From NCBI RefSeq assembly GCF_014650455.1, contig NZ_BMUZ01000003.1:434001-498000 (forward strand): a stretch of DNA of 64,000 nucleotides. The letters run 5' to 3'. Under the pieces are notes generated by a model. That model was not told where the DNA came from, did no database searches, and saw nothing but the letters and a program-made list of their open reading frames with translations. Of this stretch, positions 58,242 to 64,000 are shown in pieces; position 1 is the first letter of the stretch; the number at the start of each line of letters is the position of its first letter. The DNA comes from Streptomyces xanthochromogenes (GTDB lineage: Bacteria > Actinomycetota > Actinomycetes > Streptomycetales > Streptomycetaceae). The translations under genes and the position numbers were made by a program.

Positions 58242-58979
58242 TCAGGCTTGGGCGGTCGGCCGGACCACGATCTCGCTGATGTCGACGCCCGGGGGCTGCT
58301 CCATCGCGTAACCGATCGCGGAAGCGATGGCCGAGGGCGGGATGGCCATCTCGTCCCGCTGCCGGATGAACGCCGCCGCCACTTCGGGGCTCGCCCCCTT
58401 GCCCACGCCCTCCGTGTTGGTGAAACCCGGCGAGACGAGCGTGACGCGCAGCTCGGGGCCCGACTCCTGGCGCAGCCCCTCGGTCAGCACCTTCACCGCC
58501 GTCTTGGTCGCCGCGTAGACGGCCTGGGGCGATTTCACGGTGTAGGCGGCGGTGGAGGCGACGTTCACGAAGTGGCCGGAGCACTGCCTTCGGAAGACGG
58601 GCAGGGCCGCACCGATGCCGTTCAGCAGGCCGGTGATGTGCGTGGCGACCATGGCGTCCCAGTCGTCCTGGCGCAGGTCGTCGAACCTGGACACCGCCAT
58701 CGTGCCCGCGTTGGAGACCAGCACGTCGAGCCGGCCGAACCGCTCGACCGCCGTGTCGGTCAGCCGCTTGAGGTCCTCGCGGTTCGTCACATCGGTGATG
58801 ACTCCGACGGCCTCGCCGCCCTGCGCCGTTATCCGGTCCACCACTTCCCTCAGCCGGTCCTCGCGCCGCGCTCCGAGCACGAGCCGTGCCCCTTTCCCGG
58901 CGAGATGGACGGCCGTCGCCGCGCCTATGCCGCTGCTGGCACCTGTGATCGCCACGACTTTGCCCTCGACACCTGACAT
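58242..58979 (-). CDS. SDR-family oxidoreductase
   Basis: A 245-residue short-chain dehydrogenase. The cofactor loop is TGASSGIGAATAVHLAGKGA, NAG is in LVSNAGTMAV, the catalytic Ser is in VNVASTAAYTV and YxxxK is in YAATKTAVK. LVLGARREDRL suggests NADP(H). It is typical of the YdfG-like group acting on small alcohols and beta-hydroxy acids. ATG 58979. It is divergent from the TetR gene, which probably represses it through the repeated sites at 59035-59080. Confidence 0.9.
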   Translation of the reverse strand: MSGVEGKVVAITGASSGIGAATAVHLAGKGARLVLGARREDRLREVVDRITAQGGEAVGVITDVTNREDLKRLTDTAVERFGRLDVLVSNAGTMAVSRFDDLRQDDWDAMVATHITGLLNGIGAALPVFRRQCSGHFVNVASTAAYTVKSPQAVYAATKTAVKVLTEGLRQESGPELRVTLVSPGFTNTEGVGKGASPEVAAAFIRQRDEMAIPPSAIASAIGYAMEQPPGVDISEIVVRPTAQA

Positions 58980-59034
58980 GATCAACAGCCTTCCAAAGAT
59001 GGGTATACGCAGGTCAGCCCGGGGCCTGCGGCAC

Positions 59035-59080
59035 AAGTGGGGGCTCCTCCACTTATTCGAGACTAAGTGGGGTAGCCTCC
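59035..59080. promoter_or_regulatory. Repeated operator half-sites between SDR and TetR genes
   Basis: AAGTGGGGGCTCCTCC (59035-59050) and AAGTGGGGTAGCCTCC (59065-59080) are near-identical direct repeats. The first continues into CCACTT (59049-59054), giving an inverted repeat AAGTGG/CCACTT. They lie between the divergent starts at 58979 and 59113. Confidence 0.6.
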
Positions 59081-59112
59081 GTTTAGCAAGCAGAGGGGAA
59101 CGGTGACCACAG

Positions 59113-59685
59113 ATGACCGGCAGCACGGAGCGCCCGTTGCGGGCCGACGCCCGGCGCAACAGGGACAAGATCCTCGCGGCCGCGATGCGCGCCTTCGCCG
59201 CAGAGGGCCTGGACGCGCACATGGAGCGCATCGCCAAGGACGCGGGAGTGGGCAGCGCCACCCTGTATCGCAACTTCCCCACGCGAGAAGCCCTGATCGA
59301 GGCGGTCTACCGCAATGAGGTGGCCCAACTCTGCGACGCCGTACCCGAGTTGCTCGCCTCCCAGCCACCTCTCCAAGCACTCCGCGCCTGGACACGTCTG
59401 TTCCTGGACTACGTGAGCACCAAGTACGGCATGATCGACGCCCTGCGCGCGATCGCCGCGACCGGAAGCAACCCGTACGGCCACAGCCGGGAGATGATCC
59501 ACGACGCCATTGCCGCGCTGATGGACGCGTGCGTGGCCGCCGGGTCGATCCGCGCCGACATCAGCGCCGCCGATGTCGCGGCCGCCCTCGAAGGCATCGC
59601 CGTCACCTCAGCGGCTCCCGAGCATCGCCGACGTGCGGAACGTCTCCTCGACCTCAACCTGGACGGCCTGAGGACACTTTCCTGA
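59113..59685 (+). CDS. TetR-family transcriptional regulator
   Basis: A 190-residue regulator with helix-turn-helix RRNRDKILAAAMRAFAAEGL, then DAHMERIAKDAGVGSATLYR, then NFPTREALIEAVYR (about 14-65). The C-terminal ligand domain is all-helical (about 70-190). It is divergent from an SDR gene with operator-like repeats between them, so it is likely a repressor of the SDR and of itself. Confidence 0.88.
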   Translation: MTGSTERPLRADARRNRDKILAAAMRAFAAEGLDAHMERIAKDAGVGSATLYRNFPTREALIEAVYRNEVAQLCDAVPELLASQPPLQALRAWTRLFLDYVSTKYGMIDALRAIAATGSNPYGHSREMIHDAIAALMDACVAAGSIRADISAADVAAALEGIAVTSAAPEHRRRAERLLDLNLDGLRTLS

Positions 59686-59828
59686 TACCGCGCACCACCC
59701 TGCGGCGCGGCGTTCTCGACTTCGGACAGATGAACTCCGTTTCGTGTATCCCTTGACGGGTACAGCGGCGAAGCGGAACCTGAGAACGAATGACGGACGA
59801 GCCGGCGAGACCCTGGGGAGTGGTTGTC

Positions 59829-60272
59829 ATGTCGAGCCAAATACAGCCATCACACCCGGGCGCCGGTGCGGCACCCGCGCACGGACCCGGCGGCGGGACG
59901 CCGTGCGGACTCCACATCACGTCCTACGCGCGCGGGGGCCGGGTGACCGTGGTGGTCGGCGGCGAGATCGACCTCGACACCGCTCCTCAGCTGCACCATG
60001 CGCTCACCAACGCCCTCCGCCGCTCCCCCGGCGGAGTCGACGTCGATCTGGGCAGGGTTCCCTTCTGCGACTGCACCGGCCTCAACGCCCTTCTCCACGC
60101 GCGCCGTTACGCACTCGCACACGGCAAGACCCTCGTCGTGCGCAACGCCGGTGCCGCAGTCACCCGCCTCCTCACCGTGACCCGTACCCTCGGCCCGCTG
60201 ACATCCGACGCCGGCTCCCCCGCCGCCGTCGTCCGACAGCGGCGGTTGGAAGCGGCGGTCAGCTCGCCTTGA
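59829..60272 (+). CDS. STAS-domain anti-sigma-factor antagonist
   Basis: A 147-residue protein: a poorly conserved N-terminal 30 residues, then a STAS domain (ARGGRVTVVVGGEIDLDTAP, then QLHHALTNAL, then GVDVDLGRVPFCDCTGLNAL). The phosphorylatable position of SpoIIAA-type proteins (D-S-S-G) reads D-C-T-G, with Thr in the acceptor place. ATG 59829 has GGGGAG upstream. It overlaps the convergent phosphatase gene by 14 bp. Role: partner switching in a sigma-factor pathway. Confidence 0.85.
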   Translation: MSSQIQPSHPGAGAAPAHGPGGGTPCGLHITSYARGGRVTVVVGGEIDLDTAPQLHHALTNALRRSPGGVDVDLGRVPFCDCTGLNALLHARRYALAHGKTLVVRNAGAAVTRLLTVTRTLGPLTSDAGSPAAVVRQRRLEAAVSSP

Positions 60273-61620
60273 GGCAGCTCCGCAATTCGGTGAGGGCGTA
60301 GAAGTAACTGCCCTTGTCCGTCGGCTTGCAGGCGGACTTGAAGGCCGTCTCCTTCTCGTTGTAGAGCATCCGCACCAGGTACTTGGCCGGCTTGCCCTCC
60401 TTCGGCGTGCTCGCATAGAGGTCCCACTGGATGTTGGCCGCCATCGGGGCAACCCGGGCCCCCCGCCAGGGGTTGCTGTCGTAGGCGTACGGCTCGTCGG
60501 GCCGTACGGGGCTCGTGCTGCCGGGAAGGCCCATCAGGGCGGCCAGCGGCTCGATCTCCTCGGCGTGGGTGAACCGGAGCACGGCGCCGCTGCGGCTCGC
60601 TCCGGTCGCCTTCGCCTCGGCCCGGGCCAGCAGGTCGTCGAGGAGGACGCCTGCCATCTTGTACGTGATGGTGCGGCCGGCGAAGGCGGGGCCCTTCTCG
60701 TAGAACTCCTCGGCATCGTCGAGGTAGGCGAACCACCGCGCGTCAGCAGGCGTCAGGAACGGGCCGAGGTCGACCGTCGGCGCCTCGGCGGCCAGGTCCG
60801 GAGCTGCGCTGAAGAGCTGGTAGAGGGCCTGGGCGAAGGCGACCCGATCCGCGGCGGACATCGCGGCGGCGAAGTCGGCACGGAACAGACGCGCCACGAC
60901 GTGCTGGGCCGTCCTCGCGGTCCTGGGCGCGCCATCGATCCGCTGGAGGACGGCTGCCAGTTGAGGATCTTTTGCCACGTAGTCCTGGTAGTCGGCGTTC
61001 TGCGGCTGCTTGTGGAAGTACAGGAGGTCCTTGTCCGTGACCGGCTCCTTGATCAGACCGGCCACCGCAGGGTCGTACTCGGCCAGAGCGCCGGTGAAGG
61101 CACGGGCGCTGTCCACGGCCCGTGTCACGCCCGAGGTCTCGACCTCGATGGGCTCTCCCCCGGCGGCGATGGTGCGGAAGAGGTCGGGCAGCCGCTGTTC
61201 GGTACGCCGTGCGATGCCCCCCTGTTCCTGGACGCCGCGCCCCGACAGGTTGCCGTAGCCGAGCCCGGCCGCCGCGCCCAGCAGGGCCTCCACCTGGGGG
61301 GCCAGTTTCGAGCCGAGGCCGGTCAGGGCGTTCTGTCTCGCTGCGTCGCGCAGAACGGCGAGCACCGTGTCGCCGTCCCCGCTGTCCGTCATGGCGCGCG
61401 AGCCGTGGCGGGCCACGTTCTCCGTGAAGACCGCGGTGAACCCCTTGGGGGCGCGCTGGTATCTCCCGGTCGACTGCTGCGGGGCGTACGGGGCCTTCGT
61501 CCCGTAGAGATCCCGTACGGACGGGCCACCGTCGCCCCGGTCGTGCGCGGCGGCACCCCCGGACAGGATCAGGGTGGCGGTAAAGGACATGGCCAAGGTG
61601 GCTGCCAGGGAGCGCTTCAC
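60259..61620 (-). CDS. Secreted histidine acid phosphatase (clade 2)
   Basis: A 453-residue secreted enzyme. Signal peptide: KRSLAATLAMSFTATLILSG, cleaved after AAA near residue 25. The catalytic RHGxR motif is in NVARHGSRAMT (Arg71, His72) and the second active-site motif HAE in RFTHAEEIEP (near 365). This is the multiple-inositol-polyphosphate-phosphatase/phytase clade. Expected role: phosphate scavenging from phytate or sugar phosphates. GTG 61620 with GAAAGG upstream. It converges with and slightly overlaps the STAS gene. Confidence 0.87.
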   Translation of the reverse strand: MKRSLAATLAMSFTATLILSGGAAAHDRGDGGPSVRDLYGTKAPYAPQQSTGRYQRAPKGFTAVFTENVARHGSRAMTDSGDGDTVLAVLRDAARQNALTGLGSKLAPQVEALLGAAAGLGYGNLSGRGVQEQGGIARRTEQRLPDLFRTIAAGGEPIEVETSGVTRAVDSARAFTGALAEYDPAVAGLIKEPVTDKDLLYFHKQPQNADYQDYVAKDPQLAAVLQRIDGAPRTARTAQHVVARLFRADFAAAMSAADRVAFAQALYQLFSAAPDLAAEAPTVDLGPFLTPADARWFAYLDDAEEFYEKGPAFAGRTITYKMAGVLLDDLLARAEAKATGASRSGAVLRFTHAEEIEPLAALMGLPGSTSPVRPDEPYAYDSNPWRGARVAPMAANIQWDLYASTPKEGKPAKYLVRMLYNEKETAFKSACKPTDKGSYFYALTELRSCLKAS

Positions 61621-61829
61621 GTCGGGGCCTTTCGGGCAGGGTCCGCAGGGGCGGCGCCCCGCAGGCTCGCACCGAACGGGGAACGACGGCCGTTGCCCGC
61701 ACAAAGCCGCAGTGTGGAGCGGATGAATGCCCGCAGGCGAACGCCGAGCGGTCACGCCGTCAGGGGTCACTCCGCGTCGGCCGGGCCGGGGCCGCCCACC
61801 CGCGAGCCACCCCGGCCGGCGCTTGCCGC

Positions 61830-62951
61830 TCAGGCGGTGTGGAGGACACGGAAGCGGTCGGGCCGCGACGGATCGCGGTCGACCACCTGAACGGGTGGCC
61901 AGGCCCATTGCCACACCCCAATGCCCGGCGTGCGGCAGAAGCGGATCCTCCCGCGGGTGCCCTCGACCGTGACGCTCGACCAGGCCTCCGCCATGCTCGA
62001 CCGGTCCGTGCCGTGGGAGCGCGCCGCTTCGGCGAGGACGGCGATGGCGTCGTACCCCTCGAAGGCGACGAACGAGGGCGCCGCTGCCAGCCGCTCACCC
62101 AGCGCCCGCTCGATCCGTACGCCGAGCGGGGTGAGCCGATCGGGCAGATAGCGCAGGAAGGGAACCCCGGCGCCGGCCTCGCCGAGCAGGGCCGCCCAGT
62201 CGGCGAACTCGGGCTGCCCGGCCGGGGCGCCCATCAGGATGCCGGCGAGGCGCGGGTCCTGGCGTACGGCCTTGACCACGGGCACGGCCGGTTCAGGATG
62301 GCCGGTCAACAGGAGCACCGCGGTGGCTCGTTGGGCGACGAGTGCATCGCACAGGGCCGCAGGGGTGAGTTCGCGCATATCGAGCTCGATGACGGTGGCG
62401 CCGCGCGGGGTGAGGTGGTCGCGCAGGATGCGGGTCCCGGACTGCCAATAGACGGTCGGCTCGGCCGCCACGGCCACGCGACTGCGGCCCGCGCCGAGGA
62501 GGAAGTCCGCATAGGCCCGCCAGCCGTGCGACTGTGCGGGGGCGAGGCGGGCCACCCACGGTGTGGGCTGTGCGGTGAGCTCGTCGAGCACCGCCGACGA
62601 GCACAGGAACGGCACACGGAGGGCGTCGGCCCGGGCGGCGGCGGCGCGTGCGACGACGCTGTGGTACTCCCCCACCAACGCGGCCACCCCCATGGCCGCG
62701 AGTTCGTCCACGGCAGCCTCGGCCCTGCCGGGATCGGCCGCGGTGTCGCGGACCACCAGTTCAAGGGGCCGGCCGCCCACACCGCCGCTCTCGTTGACCT
62801 CCCGTATGCCCAACTCAAGGCCCGCGAGCAGGTGTTGGCCCGCCTCTGCCCAGCCGGGCCGGGTCAGCGGAGCGAGTGCGCCGATCCGCACCGGCGGACC
62901 ACCGGGCCGGTTCGCTCCGGGCGGCGTCGGTGTCGTTGCCGGCGTGTTCAT
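61830..62951 (-). CDS. LivJ-type periplasmic-binding-protein-like sensor, no signal peptide
   Basis: A 373-residue protein with the type-I periplasmic-binding fold of Leu/Ile/Val-binding proteins: VRIGALAPLTRPGWAEAGQH, then LLAGLELGIREVNESGGVGG, then LELVVRDTAADPGRAEAAVD, then ALVGEYHSVVARAAA. No export signal, lipobox or membrane helix is present, so it is probably cytoplasmic (AmiC-like sensor). No permease or ATPase gene is nearby. ATG 62951. It is divergent from feoA across iron boxes, which hints at a link to iron. Confidence 0.75.
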   Translation of the reverse strand: MNTPATTPTPPGANRPGGPPVRIGALAPLTRPGWAEAGQHLLAGLELGIREVNESGGVGGRPLELVVRDTAADPGRAEAAVDELAAMGVAALVGEYHSVVARAAAARADALRVPFLCSSAVLDELTAQPTPWVARLAPAQSHGWRAYADFLLGAGRSRVAVAAEPTVYWQSGTRILRDHLTPRGATVIELDMRELTPAALCDALVAQRATAVLLLTGHPEPAVPVVKAVRQDPRLAGILMGAPAGQPEFADWAALLGEAGAGVPFLRYLPDRLTPLGVRIERALGERLAAAPSFVAFEGYDAIAVLAEAARSHGTDRSSMAEAWSSVTVEGTRGRIRFCRTPGIGVWQWAWPPVQVVDRDPSRPDRFRVLHTA

Positions 62952-63099
62952 GCGCTGGTCTCCCGTACGACGGAGGGGGGTGGCGGTTGCGCGGCGACTG
63001 TTCGCCGTCGTCCGCCCATCCTGCAGCACGGTTCAGGGCATTCCGTCGCCGGACCGGCGCACATTGGTCCCGAACGAAATGGACTTAAGGCTCCATAAA

Positions 63100-63133
63100 G
63101 TTAAGTAACCACCAAGAGCGGATTTAACTTAAC
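63100..63133. promoter_or_regulatory. Second AT-rich inverted repeat upstream of feoA
   Basis: GTTAAGT (63100-63106) and ACTTAAC (63127-63133) form 7-bp arms 20 bp apart. It abuts the iron box. It could be a second metal-regulator site or the divergent gene's promoter. Confidence 0.35.
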
Positions 63134-63137
63134 AAAG

Positions 63138-63156
63138 AGAACTTAGGCTTACCTAA
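63138..63156 (+). promoter_or_regulatory. Iron box (DmdR/IdeR-type) upstream of feoA
   Basis: AGAACTTAGGCTTACCTAA matches the 19-bp DmdR1/IdeR consensus TTAGGTTAGGCTCACCTAA in its core (TTAGGCT-ACCTAA). CTTAGG-CTTA-CCTAAG is palindromic. It lies 65 bp upstream of feoA, so iron-replete repression of ferrous-iron uptake is expected. Confidence 0.72.
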
Positions 63157-63220
63157 GCAACTCCCGGAGCCGGCCGTCGAGTCCGGCGCTGGATCGCCGC
63201 ATGGAAGAAGGACACCGGAG

Positions 63221-63451
63221 ATGATGACCCTGCTTGAGAGTCCCGTCGGCCGGCCGCTGGCGCTGCTTAGCGTGGAGACCGATCCACGATGCCGGCTCCG
63301 GCTGCTCGAACTCGGGTTTGTGCCGGGCGCGGCCCTGCGCGTGGTGGGGCGTGGCGCCACCGGCGGACTGCTGGTCGCGCACGGCGACGCCCGCACAGCA
63401 CTCGACAGCGCCACTGCCGCCGGACTGCGGGTGGAGGCGATCCGTGCTTGA
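63221..63451 (+). CDS. feoA: FeoA ferrous-iron transport accessory protein
   Basis: A 76-residue SH3-like protein: SPVGRPLALLSVETDPRCRL, then RLLELGFVPGAALRVV. The L-x-E-L-G-F/V-x-P-G signature and the small beta-barrel are typical of FeoA. It regulates FeoB. It overlaps feoB by 8 bp. The iron box upstream indicates DmdR control. Confidence 0.87.
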   Translation: MMTLLESPVGRPLALLSVETDPRCRLRLLELGFVPGAALRVVGRGATGGLLVAHGDARTALDSATAAGLRVEAIRA

Positions 63452-64000
63452 CAGCGCCCGGCGAACTCCCAAGTCCTGCTGCGGGGACGGCAGTTCGCTC
63501 ACAGCCTCCGACGCAGGTGCCGCCCGGGTGGCGCTGGTCGGCAATCCGAACACGGGCAAGTCGACACTGTTCAACGCGCTCACCGGCGCGCGGCAGCGGG
63601 TGGGCAACTGGCCCGGCAAGACGGTCGAAGTGGCGTGGGGCAGTTGGCGTACCGGCGACGCGGCGGCCACCCCTGTCGCCCTCGTCGACCTGCCCGGCAC
63701 CTACAGCCTGGTGCCCCGTTCGCCGGACGAGGCGCTGACCCGGGACCTGCTCGTGGACCGCGGGGCCGAGGGCCGCCCCCACCTGATCGTGGTCACGCTC
63801 GATGCCGCCAACCTGGCTCGCAATCTCTATCTACTGGCCCAGGTCAAGGACACCGGCATCCCCCTGGTCGTGGCCCTCACCATGACGGACACGGCCGCGG
63901 CCCGGGGCATCGAGGTCGATCCCCGGGCGTTGTCCGAAGCGGTCGACGCTCCGGTGATTCCGGTCCTGCCACGCGAGCGCGAGGGCCTGGACGCCCTTGC
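63444..64000 (+). CDS. feoB: FeoB ferrous-iron transporter, N-terminal part (truncated by window end)
   Basis: The first 185 codons of FeoB. The G-protein domain has G1 GNPNTGKS (33-40), the G2 Thr in KTVE, G3 DLPG (82-85), and TMTD (146-149) in the position of the G4 NxxD motif. A Cys-Cys pair near the start (SCCGDG) precedes the G domain. The membrane domain lies beyond the window. GTG 63444 overlaps feoA by 8 bp. FeoB imports Fe(II) driven by or regulated by GTP. Confidence 0.85.
   Translation, partial: MLDSARRTPKSCCGDGSSLTASDAGAARVALVGNPNTGKSTLFNALTGARQRVGNWPGKTVEVAWGSWRTGDAAATPVALVDLPGTYSLVPRSPDEALTRDLLVDRGAEGRPHLIVVTLDAANLARNLYLLAQVKDTGIPLVVALTMTDTAAARGIEVDPRALSEAVDAPVIPVLPREREGLDAL

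Overview
The window is high-GC actinobacterial chromosome, almost certainly from a Streptomyces. The evidence is third-position GC bias in every gene, frequent GTG starts, 1-8 bp stop/start overlaps, and a set of Streptomyces-typical small proteins (DUF5709, DUF5133, DUF3253, the 53-residue 'hydrophobic protein', a LAL-type LuxR regulator, a CGNR regulator). No rRNA, tRNA, CRISPR array, insertion sequence or replication origin was found. About 68 protein genes are supported. Two are cut by the window ends: an adenylate-forming ligase on the left and feoB on the right. Most of the region is accessory chromosome in which small regulators are paired with one or two enzyme genes.

Left part (0-14 kb): the 5' end of an AMP-forming ligase in AT-richer DNA; a DUF2975/XRE pair; a MarR regulator divergent from an HSL-type esterase; a methyltransferase; an SDR; a secreted orphan protein; a 921-residue LAL regulator; a PASTA-like lipoprotein. 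Then comes a co-directional aldehyde dehydrogenase, APC permease and GMC oxidoreductase cassette that looks like alcohol-to-acid oxidation (choline to betaine is the best guess).

14-32 kb: a VOC gene with a TTA codon; a thioredoxin-like/DUF4395 operon preceded by a 24-codon cysteine leader peptide; an ArsR regulator and MFS exporter around a 14-bp-arm inverted repeat; two more VOC genes and an AraC regulator; an HD hydrolase resembling small alarmone hydrolases; an NlpC/P60 endopeptidase; a Cys-rich protein paired with a small secreted protein; a four-EF-hand protein; and a rifampin phosphotransferase (rph) with a rifamycin-associated-element-like site and two leader hairpins.

32-50 kb: a TetR/NAD(P)-binding pair, an aldo/keto reductase with a divergent XRE regulator, a ThiF-like E1/GNAT operon, a LysE-type exporter, an isochorismatase-like hydrolase, an SLT-type secreted protein, a CGNR/hydrolase pair, a SnoaL-like gene between twin palindromes, a Tat-exported poly-gamma-glutamate hydrolase-like protein, an HhH-GPD protein behind tandem repeats, small stress-type proteins (DUF5709, PRC-barrel, hydrophobic protein), and a VanZ/response regulator/histidine kinase group that shares a candidate response-regulator box.

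50-64 kb: a stand-alone acyl-CoA ligase; a PRC-barrel protein; DUF5133; a tightly overlapping operon of acyl-CoA dehydrogenase-like, PIG-L deacetylase, NodS-like methyltransferase and family-2 glycosyltransferase; DUF1062 with a duplicated 3' end; an SDR/TetR pair with repeated operators; a STAS protein; a histidine acid phosphatase; and a signal-peptide-less LivJ-type binding protein divergent from an iron-box-controlled feoAB.

The PIG-L/NodS/GT2 operon is the best candidate for an undescribed biosynthetic system, because its chemistry resembles that of Nod-factor genes. The Cys-rich/small secreted protein pair, the ThiF-GNAT operon and the shared regulator boxes are the next most interesting. 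All functional calls come from reading sequence motifs; no database search was run.
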